A stretch of 10,429 nucleotides of DNA from SZUA-229 sp964531165 (GCA_964531165.1 CAZHEA010000098.1:1-10429); one strand, 5' to 3'. Shown: positions 1-8,577, counted from the first letter of the stretch. The notes: generated by a model not told the origin, from the letters alone. Program-made: numbers and translations.

Positions 1-74
1 TGTTACTGGTATTTTCCTGGATTTGTTTTGTTGTCTATCTCTATGTTAGTAAGTAGTAAAATGTCATTGGGCAC

Positions 75-133
75 GAGGGGTTAAAATGCTATATTTATAG
101 AGCATAAAAGTCTGAAAGTTTTTGAATCCCCTC
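75..133. repeat. Imperfect long inverted repeat (possible hairpin)
   Basis: GAGGGG (75-80) is complementary to CCCCTC (128-133). The pairing can continue inward as TT-AAAA against TTTT-AA if single-base bulges are allowed. Inside lies a second stem, ATGCT (86-90) with AGCAT (101-105). The result is a long folded segment of 59 nt. No T-run follows the outer arm, so it is not a typical Rho-independent terminator. It may be a terminator-like structure of an upstream gene, part of an RNA, or chance. Confidence 0.35.
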
Positions 134-299
134 ATTATTACTACCTACATGTACCTGCTAGAGCATGCCATTATATGCATTCCCATTTTTCTAAGGGGGA
201 GGTAACACGTTCCAGCTGAATAGTACACTTTAAGATCATGCGCTTAAGGCTTAACTTATGGCATTGGGGTCAGATAGAATTGTTTCAAATATTAGAAAT

Positions 300-329
300 A
301 TCTGATCTCAGATTTTGATTATTTAATCA
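300..329. promoter_or_regulatory. Two adjacent 14-bp dyads, candidate operator
   Basis: ATCTGA-TC-TCAGAT (300-313) and TGATTA-TT-TAATCA (316-329) are two perfect 6-bp-arm dyads with the same 2-nt centre, separated by two bases. They lie 53-82 bases upstream of the TATAAT box of the A2M operon, a usual place for an activator or repressor site. The two dyads are not copies of one another, so a single regulator recognising both is uncertain. The assignment as an operator is inference from geometry. Confidence 0.3.
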
Positions 330-355
330 TATTTCATCATTTTTCAGTCATCTGA

Positions 356-387
356 TTGCCAGAGTTTGGGGTTAATCTGTGTATAAT
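356..387 (+). promoter_or_regulatory. Candidate sigma-70 promoter of the A2M-pbpC operon
   Basis: TATAAT at 382-387 is a perfect -10 hexamer, 55 bases before the A2M start codon. The best -35-like hexamer, TTGCCA (356-361), is 20 bases away, longer than the usual 16-18. At the standard distance there is no good -35 match. The promoter may therefore be weak or activator-dependent, which would fit the dyads just upstream. Transcription would start near 393-395, leaving a leader of about 50 nt. Because pbpC overlaps the A2M gene, this promoter would serve both. Confidence 0.5.
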
Positions 388-442
388 CGTTTAAATAATT
401 ACAGCTGTCATTTAATAACAGGCATATAAAAAGAGTCGATTC

Positions 443-3400
443 ATGAAATATATACTTCACTACCCCCTCATATTCTTAAACTTTATATTTGGTGAATTTA
501 ACTGGTCGCCACCAGTATGGTTAAGGGGTTTAAATCAGCTTAGGAAACATAAAGCCAAAACTTTCTGGTTGGTCATCGCGATTTTACCTCTGGCTTATAT
601 TTCATATATTTATTATCAGGCTCTGCCGCAAGATATTACGATTAGCACGCGAATTGAAGCGCCTGATATTACAATGACATATCAGGGGGCAACGCCGGAT
701 AATTTATACATTGATTTCTTTTATGATTTTTCTAAATTACACCCCAATCAGCAACGACCAGAAGGAATGCCTTCTGTCGCCAGGATAGACCTGGTCGGTG
801 AAGAAATTATTGAGGGTATAAGTTTAAGCCCTGCAAAGAAAGGTGTCTGGCGCTGGACTGATGATAGAAGCATTCAGTTTATACCGGAGTCTGACTGGCC
901 TGCAGGAACAGAGTACAGTGTTTCATTTGATAAGAATATTTTTGCATCAGACGTTAAGTTATCTGAAAAAATAAGCCGTTTCACAACGCCTGAATTTAAA
1001 GCTCAAATTAGTCATATCGAGTTTTACCAGGATCCGCTTGATATCTCTGTAAGAAGGGTGGTGTCTACTGTTAAATTTACTCACCCGGTTGATAAACCGT
1101 CTTTTGAAGAAAAGTTATCAATGAGTATGCGGCCATCCGGCTCTGAGTTGAATATAGCGCCTGCGCCTTATAAATATAGTGTCACTTATGATAAGAATCA
1201 GCGTGAAGCTTATATTCAATCTGAGGCTATCCATTTGCCTGATGAGCCTAACTATATGAAAGTCTCCATTAGTGAGGGTGTTAAAACCCTTTTAGGGGGG
1301 GGTGAATCTTATACGACAACTGAAGAAAAGGTATTGATTCCGGATATCTATACTTTTTTAAAAGTCAGTGGTGTTAGTACGCAAATCGTTAGAAATAAAA
1401 AGAATCAACCTGAGCAGGTGATTACGCTGGAGTTTACCGATTATATTAATCAACAGGAATTGTTATCTAAACTGTCCGTTGTTAAATTGCCGAAGAGAAG
1501 AACGCAGGGTAGTGGTTATTGGCAATCTCCCCGTGAAGTAACCAATGAGGATTTAAAAAATAGTGAAAAGGTCACGTTACAACTTGTACCTAATGAAAGG
1601 TCCAGCTCAAAAATCTATAGTTTTATTATAGATGTTGAGGAACTGCGTTATCTATATCTAAAGATAGCTCCCGGTTTAATGTCAGTTAATAAATTTATAC
1701 ATGCTCCTTTTTATGATTCATTGCTTAATACAGGGCAGTATCCCAGGGAAATTACATTATCCGGTGAAGGTTCAATTTTAACGTATTCAGGTGAGCATAA
1801 GTTAAGTGTGTTATCCCGTGGTGTGTCGGCGATTAAATATTCAGTGGGTCGTTTACTTGAGAATCAGTTATATCATTTGATTAGTCAGTCTGATGGAGAT
1901 ATGAAAAGCCCCAGTTTTTATAGCTGGAGTTTTAATGAGAAAAACATTGCTGAATATACCAATGAAATTATCGATATAAATTATTCACACCCTAAGATGG
2001 CTAATTATTCTTCACTCGATTTAAGCCAATATCTACCACAGAAAGAAAATCGTTTCGGGCTATTTTTTGTCGATGCAAAGGGCTGGGATAGAACGCATAA
2101 TCAGGAGCTATATGGTGTCGGTGATTCAAGGCTTATTCTGGTAACCGATCTTGGGATTATTGTTAAAAATAATGCGGATAATACACACGAAGTATTTGTA
2201 CAATCTATTCAATCGGGCGATCCGGTTGCGGGTGCAACAGTCGAGCTGTTAGGTAAAAATGGTATTGCTATTTTTACAAAATCAACCACAGATAAGGGTC
2301 ATGTGAGTTTCCCTTCAACACGGGGCTTTAATAATGAGAAAGAGCCAACCGTATATGTGGTTAAGTCCGGTTCAGATATTTCATTTATTCCCTTTAATGG
2401 TAGTTCTCGACAGATAAATTTATCACGTTTTGATATTGGTGGTGTACGCACTAATCAGTTTAGACGTGATGCGCTTAATGCTTATGCCTTTTCTGACCGG
2501 GGTATATATCGACCTGGAGAAGAGGTTAACATCGGTTTTGTGGTTAAAAATATGGACTTAAGTAATGTGCAGGGAATACCGCTTGAAGTGGTGGTGCGCG
2601 GGCCCAGAAATAATGAAGTCAAAGTCAGTAAGCTGAGGCTGGCGGATAAGGGACTATTCGACTTTAAATATAAAACGGATGCGACGTCTGATACAGGGCA
2701 ATATAACGTTTCTTTACATCTTATAAGAAACGATAATTATCGGGGTGTTGAAATTGGTTCAACCCGTTTTAAGGTGGAAGAGTTTCAACCCGATACGATG
2801 AAAATATTAAGTAAGTTAGATAAGGTTGACAATAAAGGCTGGAGTACACAAAACACGATTGAAGTTAAAACAACATTAAAAAATCTGTTTGGTATACCCG
2901 CACAAAATAGAAAGATGACTGGCCGACTGATTATTAGCCCGATCAAGTTCAGTTTTAAACAATATGATGATTATGTGTTTACCGATCCGTTTATTAATGA
3001 GTCCAGAAAACCTCTGTACCTGGATGAAGAGTTGGAATCAAAACTAACCGATGCGGATGGACTGGCAAATTTTGAAATTGATTTACAACGATTTAGAGAA
3101 GGCACATATAAACTTCAGTTTATCGCGGAAGGTTTTGATCAGGCAGGCGGTCGAAGTGTTGTGGCTTCGAATAGTGTATTAATATCACCTCTTGAACATT
3201 TGATTGGTTATAAAGCTGATGGTGCACTTAATTATATTAATCTTAATAGTCAACGGTCGGTTGAGTTTATTGCTATTGATACGCATTTGGAGCAGGTCAA
3301 AAAAGATGATCTTAAATTTAAGCGATTCGAAATTCAACATGTATCGACACTGGTTAAACAGCCAAATGGTACATACCAATATCAAACCATTAAAAAAGCA

Positions 3401-6244
3401 AAAGAGCTGGAATCAAAGCCATTTGAAATAGCCTCATCTAATGTGACTTATACCATTGATACCACAATACCCGGTGATTATGTGATTAAGATACTGGATA
3501 AAAATGACCGGTTATTATCCAGAGTGAATTATTCTATTATCGGGTCGGCTAATGTTTCTGCCAGGTTAGATAAAAATACAGAGCTGCAACTTAAATTAAA
3601 TAAATCGGATTATTTACCCGGTGAATTAATTGAAATGAATATTAAAGCACCGTACACCGGTGCCGGGTTAATTTCGATTGAAACAGATAAGGTGCATCAC
3701 TTTAAATGGTTTAAAACAAACACAACGAGTTCATTGCAACGTATTCGTGTTCCTGAGGGGCTTGAAGGTACCGCTTATGTCAATGTATCTTTTGTACGCA
3801 ATGTTGGCTCAAAGGAAATTTTCAGCAGCCCGCTAAGTTATGCGGTAGAGCCATTTACGATTGATAAAAGTAATCGACAGGTTGATGTTGATCTTACGGT
3901 AAGTGATATTGTAAGACCGGGTAAGCCGATGACAATAGCGTATACGGCTTCTAAAAAATCTAAAATGCTGGTTTTTGCTGTAGACGAAGGCATCTTGCAG
4001 GTAGCGAAATATAAAACCCCTGCACCGTTAGATCACTTTCTTAAAAAACGTTCTTTAGATGTCGATACCATGCAGATTCTTGATCTTATCTTACCCGAAT
4101 TTGCTCTGTTGAAAGAATTATCTGCGAGTGGCGGTGGCTCCAGTGAGAAGAAAGCACTGGGTAAGAACTTAAATCCATTTACACGTAAAACAGATAAGCC
4201 GGCTATTTTCTGGTCAGGTGTTATTGAGGCAGGGCCTGAAAAGCAAACGGTGGTTTTCGATGTGCCTGACACGTTTGCCGGTGCCTTAAAGGTGTTTGCG
4301 GTTGCGGTTGCAGATGAAGCAATGGGGGTCGCTGTTGAAAACACAATTGTACGAGGTCCATTTGTTATATCCCCTAATGTGTTGACTCAGGCAGCGCCGG
4401 GCGATGAGTTTATGGTGACGGTTGGTGTCGCAAATATAATAGACGGCTCAGGTAAACAGGCTAAAATTAATGTCGATGTAAAAACATCTAAACATTTAGA
4501 GTTGCTGGGTTCATTTAATTCTAAGCTGCTGATTGATGAAGGTAGTGAAGGAAAATTCAGTTTTAAGGTAAAGGTTAAATCGGTATTAGGTGCGGCGGAT
4601 ATAACCATTATTGCATCACATAAGGCCGCATCACATAAAGCAGCATCACACAAAACAGAATCGGCAAGTCGAACAACCAGTTTAAGTATTCGACCCGCTA
4701 TGCCATTTTTTACCGAGTTGAAGTCAGGGTTTGTTGATGCCGGAAAAATAGATCTACAAGTAGAAAGGCGCTTATATTCAGAACTGTCTAATCAATCCAT
4801 TAGTGCATCTTCTAGTCCGCTTGTGCTGGTTGATGGGCTGACGTCTTATCTTGAAACTTACCCCCATGGCTGTACTGAACAGGTTGTGAGTAAGGTATTC
4901 CCATTGGTAGGGTTAATGACGCACCCGGCATATCAGCCCCATGTATCTAAAGTGCGGGAACATTTTTCACATGTTATTGATAAGTTAAGAGAGCGTCAGT
5001 TAGCTAATGGTAGTTTTGCATTCTGGCCGGGTGGGCAACGCGCGGCTGATTATCCCACTATTTATGCTATGCATTTTTTGATTGAGGCCAGTCAACTGGG
5101 TTACCCGGTGCCGACCGATATGCTTAACCGAGGCAAGGACTATTTAATTGGTTATGTAGAGGGTGCAAGCCGTTCTTTAGCTGAAGCCAGAAACAGGGCC
5201 AATGCGTTATATCTTTTAACTCGTTTAAATGTGGTGACGACAAATTACCTGGTTGATTTGCATGAGTACTTGCGTGTGCAAAAGGTTGCAGGGTGGCAGC
5301 AGGATATAACCGCTGCATATATGGCTGCAACCTATAAATTATTACAAAAACAGGATGAAGCCGATCGATTGATTGCTCAATACGAAATTGGCCATGATAT
5401 TAATGGCACTTACGCCATGATGTTTGATGATTTTCACTCGAGTTTAACGCTGGATGCTCAGTATATTTATTTAATTTCAAAGCATTTTGAAGAGCGGGCT
5501 AAAAACCTTCCGGGTGAAGCCGTGTTAAAACTGACAGAGAAAATATTTAAAGGTGAATATAATACCATTTCTTCTGCTTATACCATTCTTGCTTTAGGTG
5601 CCTATAGCAAGCTGGTGCTTGATAATGATTTTGATGAAGATATTCTGTTTACGGCGTTATTAACAGATAAGACGTCAGAAAAACTTAAGTCATCAAATAC
5701 ACCTTTTAGAACAGCGGCTTTTTCTGTTAACACAAGCATGCTTAATGTAACGGCTAATGACCCCTTGTTTTATTTGACTGAGCAATCGGGCTTTGATGCT
5801 GATTTACCTGAGAATGCGATTAAAAATGGGATAGAAATTCACCGTGATTTTCTTGATGATGAGGGTAATAAAGTGACATCCTATGAACAGGGAAAAGAGT
5901 TAACTGTACGTCTTAGGGTGAGGGGCCTGAATGATCGTAGAATAAGTAATGTAGCGATTATTGATTTGCTACCCGGTGGTTTTGAAGTTATTAGAAGCTC
6001 GGTGTCTCGAACGGCATATAACTGGCGAGCAGATTATATTGATGTAAGAGAAGATCGTGTTGTTTATTATGGCGATATTGATAGTAAGGTACTTGATATA
6101 ACATATAGAGTTAAACTGACATCAGCAGGTGACTTTGTTATACCGCCATCTTACGCCGCTTCTATGTATGATCGGTCGATCCGTGCTTTATCTACGGCGG
6201 GTTCATTTAAGGTGACTGCAACTCAATTACCTGCTAAAAAGTGA
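443..6244 (+). CDS. Membrane-anchored bacterial alpha-2-macroglobulin with CTEQ thioester
   Basis: A large periplasmic protease-trap protein of the bacterial A2M family (E. coli YfhM type, 1,653 aa; this one is 1,933 aa). Family model: a protease cuts the bait region, the protein changes shape, and the thioester links to the attacker. Residues 1-40 are probably cytoplasmic or membrane-associated, with a basic stretch RKHKAK (34-39). A hydrophobic segment at 41-59 then acts as an uncleaved anchor; there is no lipobox cysteine, unlike YfhM. An MG2-type motif DRGIYRPGE starts at 685. The conserved VDEG (1180-1183) and FWSG (1256-1259) bracket a variable segment with SASGGGSS (1227-1234), the likely bait region. 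Three tandem ASHKA-type units lie at 1391-1405. The thioester domain (about 1440-1770) has C1477-T-E-Q1480. A C-terminal macroglobulin domain (about 1790-1928) ends the protein. C1477 is the only cysteine I can find. The start is supported by AAGAG (431-435), 7 nt upstream. The stop overlaps pbpC. Confidence 0.95.
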   Translation: MKYILHYPLIFLNFIFGEFNWSPPVWLRGLNQLRKHKAKTFWLVIAILPLAYISYIYYQALPQDITISTRIEAPDITMTYQGATPDNLYIDFFYDFSKLHPNQQRPEGMPSVARIDLVGEEIIEGISLSPAKKGVWRWTDDRSIQFIPESDWPAGTEYSVSFDKNIFASDVKLSEKISRFTTPEFKAQISHIEFYQDPLDISVRRVVSTVKFTHPVDKPSFEEKLSMSMRPSGSELNIAPAPYKYSVTYDKNQREAYIQSEAIHLPDEPNYMKVSISEGVKTLLGGGESYTTTEEKVLIPDIYTFLKVSGVSTQIVRNKKNQPEQVITLEFTDYINQQELLSKLSVVKLPKRRTQGSGYWQSPREVTNEDLKNSEKVTLQLVPNERSSSKIYSFIIDVEELRYLYLKIAPGLMSVNKFIHAPFYDSLLNTGQYPREITLSGEGSILTYSGEHKLSVLSRGVSAIKYSVGRLLENQLYHLISQSDGDMKSPSFYSWSFNEKNIAEYTNEIIDINYSHPKMANYSSLDLSQYLPQKENRFGLFFVDAKGWDRTHNQELYGVGDSRLILVTDLGIIVKNNADNTHEVFVQSIQSGDPVAGATVELLGKNGIAIFTKSTTDKGHVSFPSTRGFNNEKEPTVYVVKSGSDISFIPFNGSSRQINLSRFDIGGVRTNQFRRDALNAYAFSDRGIYRPGEEVNIGFVVKNMDLSNVQGIPLEVVVRGPRNNEVKVSKLRLADKGLFDFKYKTDATSDTGQYNVSLHLIRNDNYRGVEIGSTRFKVEEFQPDTMKILSKLDKVDNKGWSTQNTIEVKTTLKNLFGIPAQNRKMTGRLIISPIKFSFKQYDDYVFTDPFINESRKPLYLDEELESKLTDADGLANFEIDLQRFREGTYKLQFIAEGFDQAGGRSVVASNSVLISPLEHLIGYKADGALNYINLNSQRSVEFIAIDTHLEQVKKDDLKFKRFEIQHVSTLVKQPNGTYQYQTIKKAKELESKPFEIASSNVTYTIDTTIPGDYVIKILDKNDRLLSRVNYSIIGSANVSARLDKNTELQLKLNKSDYLPGELIEMNIKAPYTGAGLISIETDKVHHFKWFKTNTTSSLQRIRVPEGLEGTAYVNVSFVRNVGSKEIFSSPLSYAVEPFTIDKSNRQVDVDLTVSDIVRPGKPMTIAYTASKKSKMLVFAVDEGILQVAKYKTPAPLDHFLKKRSLDVDTMQILDLILPEFALLKELSASGGGSSEKKALGKNLNPFTRKTDKPAIFWSGVIEAGPEKQTVVFDVPDTFAGALKVFAVAVADEAMGVAVENTIVRGPFVISPNVLTQAAPGDEFMVTVGVANIIDGSGKQAKINVDVKTSKHLELLGSFNSKLLIDEGSEGKFSFKVKVKSVLGAADITIIASHKAASHKAASHKTESASRTTSLSIRPAMPFFTELKSGFVDAGKIDLQVERRLYSELSNQSISASSSPLVLVDGLTSYLETYPHGCTEQVVSKVFPLVGLMTHPAYQPHVSKVREHFSHVIDKLRERQLANGSFAFWPGGQRAADYPTIYAMHFLIEASQLGYPVPTDMLNRGKDYLIGYVEGASRSLAEARNRANALYLLTRLNVVTTNYLVDLHEYLRVQKVAGWQQDITAAYMAATYKLLQKQDEADRLIAQYEIGHDINGTYAMMFDDFHSSLTLDAQYIYLISKHFEERAKNLPGEAVLKLTEKIFKGEYNTISSAYTILALGAYSKLVLDNDFDEDILFTALLTDKTSEKLKSSNTPFRTAAFSVNTSMLNVTANDPLFYLTEQSGFDADLPENAIKNGIEIHRDFLDDEGNKVTSYEQGKELTVRLRVRGLNDRRISNVAIIDLLPGGFEVIRSSVSRTAYNWRADYIDVREDRVVYYGDIDSKVLDITYRVKLTSAGDFVIPPSYAASMYDRSIRALSTAGSFKVTATQLPAKK
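1295..1302 (+). repeat. G8 homopolymer tract inside the A2M gene
   Basis: Eight consecutive G residues encode Gly285-Gly287 (GGG GGG GGT). Loss or gain of one base would shift the frame early in the 1,933-codon gene and abolish the thioester domain. Homopolymeric G tracts of this length are known sites of slipped-strand mispairing in other bacteria. Here variability is only a possibility: a single sequence cannot show it, and G8 is at the short end for phase-variable tracts. Confidence 0.9.
4613..4657 (+). repeat. Three tandem 15-nt units encoding ASHKA/ASHKA/ASHKT
   Basis: Units start at 4613 (GCATCACATAAGGCC), 4628 (GCATCACATAAAGCA) and 4643 (GCATCACACAAAACA). The unit length is a multiple of three, so copy number can vary without shifting the frame. 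The repeat encodes residues 1391-1405 of the A2M, a Ser/His/Lys-rich stretch shortly before the thioester domain. The units differ at a few third positions or single bases, so the duplication is recent but not the newest. It probably makes a flexible linker or an enlarged surface loop. Confidence 0.9.
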
Positions 6245-8577
6245 AAAAACGCTATCTAATCATTATGGCTGGCTTAATGTCAGTCATAATTTCGTATGCT
6301 TTTTTACCTAAACCGGAATTAAAAAAATTTACAACTTATTCAAATGTTATTGTCGATAAAGATCAGAAATTATTACGATTGATGCTTGCTGAGGATGATC
6401 GTTACCGGGTGTATGAATCGCTGAATAATATTTCACCCTATTTAATAAGAGCAACTATTTTATATGAAGATCAAAATTATTACGATCACACAGGAGTCGA
6501 TTATCTCGCCCTCATCAGGGCTTTCTGGTCAACCTATGTTATACATGAAAGACGAGTTGGCGCATCTACCATTGCCATGCAGGTTGCAAGACTAAGGTGG
6601 AATATACCATCACGTACCCTTAAGGGTAAGCTTGAGCAAATATTCAGGGCGATTCAATTAAGTCGTCATTATTCAAAAGATGAAATACTTGAAGTCTATT
6701 TAAACCTTGCACCTTATGGTCGAAATATTGAAGGTATAACAGCTGCCAGTTTAATTTATTTTAATAAAAAACCGTCTCAGCTTAGCTTTCCTGAAGCGTT
6801 AACCCTGGCTGTTATTCCACAGAACCCAAATAAGAGAAACCCTACCACGGATAAAGGTTATGCCGCACTTTCGGTCGCGCGTGATAATTTGTTTGCCCGA
6901 TGGTTAGAAAAAAATCCACTCGATATCGATAAAAAGAAATATTTAAATTTAAAATTAAATGTTAGAGCGCCGGAACAACTTCCTTTTAAGGCGCCGCATT
7001 TTGTTAATTATATTCATAAACAGCAACTTCGTTGGGAGCATGGTTATATTCATACAACACTGGATGCTCAGCTGCAAAATTCTCTTGAAAAAATAGTAAA
7101 ATTTTATGTTGCGTCAAAAACAAATCTCGGTATTAAAAATGCTTCAGCGTTATTAATTAATTATCAGACGATGGAGCTAAAAGCCATGATCGGCTCTGCT
7201 GATTTTTCAAACGAATCTATACAGGGGCAGGTCAATGGTGTATTAGCTAAACGTTCCCCGGGCTCAACGCTAAAGCCATTTGTTTATGGCTTGGCCATTG
7301 ATGAAGGTTTGATTCATCCAATGACCCTAATGAAAGATGCTCAATTACGCTTCGCGGGATTCACCCCTGAAAATTATGATAAACGCTTTCTCGGGCCTGT
7401 GGTGGCTAAAGACGCATTAATTAAAAGTCGTAATGTTCCCGCCGTTGAATTACAGGCGAGATTGAAAAAACATTCATTTTATCAGTTTTTAAAAGATGCA
7501 GAGATTGAGGGTTTAAAAGATGAATCGTTCTATGGTCTGGCTTTAGTGCTGGGCGGTGGTGAAGTGAGTATGATGGAGTTAGTTAAACTCTATGCAACGC
7601 TGGCAAATCTGGGTGAATTTAAAAAACTAAAAACAGTTTTTAAGGCTAGTACAAATACCAAAGCGATTACGAAAAAACAACTGTTAAGTGCAGAGTCTGC
7701 ATTTATTGTTCTCGATATGCTTAAAGATAACCCGCAGCCCGATGGACTGGATTTTGATACGGGCATACATCTTAAGAATGATATACCGTGGAAAACCGGT
7801 ACCTCATGGGCCTATCGAGATGCATGGGCGGTTGGCATATCAGGGCCCTATGTCTTAGCTGTCTGGGTGGGTAATTTTGATAGTAAAGGTAATGATGCTT
7901 TTATCGGAAGATCAGCTTCAGGGCCATTATTGTTTCAAATATTTGATGCCATATTTCCCGCTGAAGGATGGCGGGTTGATGATCTTATCAAGTATAAAAA
8001 TATTAATATTAAAAAAGTAAAAGTTTGTAAAAATACCGGAGATTTATTGGGCAAACATTGTCCTGTTGCTGATGACTCATGGTTTATCCCCGGTGTTTCA
8101 CCTATTAAAGTGTCCAGCATTTATCGATCAATTGCGATTGAAAAATCAACAGGCTTACGGGCATGCTGGTATGAGCCAGAGACGACAGAGTTGAAAATCT
8201 TTGAATTCTGGCCTTCAGATTTTCTGCATATATTTCAGCAGGCCGGTATTTCATTAAAGCTGCCACCGAAATATTCTGCTGCATGCGGGCTCGACCAGAG
8301 AAGCAGTACGGGGCAGGCACCTGTTATTCGAGTGCCCCAGACTAATTTACAATATATTATTCGCGATACCGATAAATCAACTCAGACGATTCCCTTCTCG
8401 GCAGTGGTTGATTCTGATGTGGATACACTTTACTGGTTTGTCAGTGGCCAGTATGTTGGCTCGTCCCATAGAGGAGAGGTGTTTGACTGGATTGCACGAA
8501 GTGGGCGTTATGAAGTAAAAGTTGTTGATGACTCAGGAAGGGCGGCCAGTGTAGAAATCAATGTATTAGAATATTAA
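6241..8577 (+). CDS. pbpC: Penicillin-binding protein 1C (bifunctional peptidoglycan synthase)
   Basis: A class A PBP that would polymerise lipid II glycan strands and carry a penicillin-binding transpeptidase domain on the periplasmic side of the inner membrane. Length 778 aa, close to E. coli PbpC (770). Residues 5-22 form an N-terminal membrane anchor. The GT51 domain (about 45-215) shows E76-D-Q-N-Y-Y-D-H-T-G-V-D with the catalytic Glu, GASTIAMQVAR from 107, and E148/E151 in the DEILEVYLN motif. The transpeptidase has S342-T-L-K345 (SxxK), S396-R-N398 (SxN) and K518-T-G520, so both active sites look intact. Residues about 690-775 match the PbpC-specific C-terminal BiPBP_C domain. Start: GTG at 6241 overlaps the A2M stop as GTGA. 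No clear Shine-Dalgarno is seen, so translational coupling is likely. ATG at 6265 (residue 9) is the alternative but would cut into the anchor. The pairing with an A2M gene is conserved in many Gram-negatives and suggests a joint envelope-defence or repair role. Confidence 0.96.
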   Translation: MKKRYLIIMAGLMSVIISYAFLPKPELKKFTTYSNVIVDKDQKLLRLMLAEDDRYRVYESLNNISPYLIRATILYEDQNYYDHTGVDYLALIRAFWSTYVIHERRVGASTIAMQVARLRWNIPSRTLKGKLEQIFRAIQLSRHYSKDEILEVYLNLAPYGRNIEGITAASLIYFNKKPSQLSFPEALTLAVIPQNPNKRNPTTDKGYAALSVARDNLFARWLEKNPLDIDKKKYLNLKLNVRAPEQLPFKAPHFVNYIHKQQLRWEHGYIHTTLDAQLQNSLEKIVKFYVASKTNLGIKNASALLINYQTMELKAMIGSADFSNESIQGQVNGVLAKRSPGSTLKPFVYGLAIDEGLIHPMTLMKDAQLRFAGFTPENYDKRFLGPVVAKDALIKSRNVPAVELQARLKKHSFYQFLKDAEIEGLKDESFYGLALVLGGGEVSMMELVKLYATLANLGEFKKLKTVFKASTNTKAITKKQLLSAESAFIVLDMLKDNPQPDGLDFDTGIHLKNDIPWKTGTSWAYRDAWAVGISGPYVLAVWVGNFDSKGNDAFIGRSASGPLLFQIFDAIFPAEGWRVDDLIKYKNINIKKVKVCKNTGDLLGKHCPVADDSWFIPGVSPIKVSSIYRSIAIEKSTGLRACWYEPETTELKIFEFWPSDFLHIFQQAGISLKLPPKYSAACGLDQRSSTGQAPVIRVPQTNLQYIIRDTDKSTQTIPFSAVVDSDVDTLYWFVSGQYVGSSHRGEVFDWIARSGRYEVKVVDDSGRAASVEINVLEY

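Larger units (their letters stand above)
1..442. other. Non-coding region upstream of the A2M-pbpC operon
   Basis: No convincing gene is visible on either strand in this 442-base stretch, and no end of an upstream gene is recognisable. It is AT-rich and holds an imperfect inverted repeat (75-133), a small palindrome TACATGTA (146-153), a purine-rich run AAGGGGGAGG (193-202) with no start codon at a usable distance, two 14-bp dyads (300-329) and a TATAAT box (382-387). The 3' third is best read as the promoter region of the A2M gene. The 5' part could hold the terminator of a gene outside the window or a small RNA, but nothing decides this. Confidence 0.6.

Noticed and set aside
193..240. Strong Shine-Dalgarno-like AAGGGGGAGG suggesting a small gene upstream
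   Set aside because: No ATG, GTG or TTG follows at a usable distance, and the nearest ATG (238) is too far away; no open frame of useful length follows.
4033..4653. Two minus-strand open frames of 103 and 88 codons inside the A2M gene
   Set aside because: They lie opposite conserved A2M coding sequence, including the BRD region and the ASHKA repeat, and their composition is that of a reverse-strand shadow. No ribosome site or domain is visible.
443..8577. A2M-PbpC pair as a previously undescribed system
   Set aside because: The pairing is already known from E. coli yfhM-pbpC and other Gram-negatives; only details such as the TM anchor, single cysteine and G8 tract are unusual.
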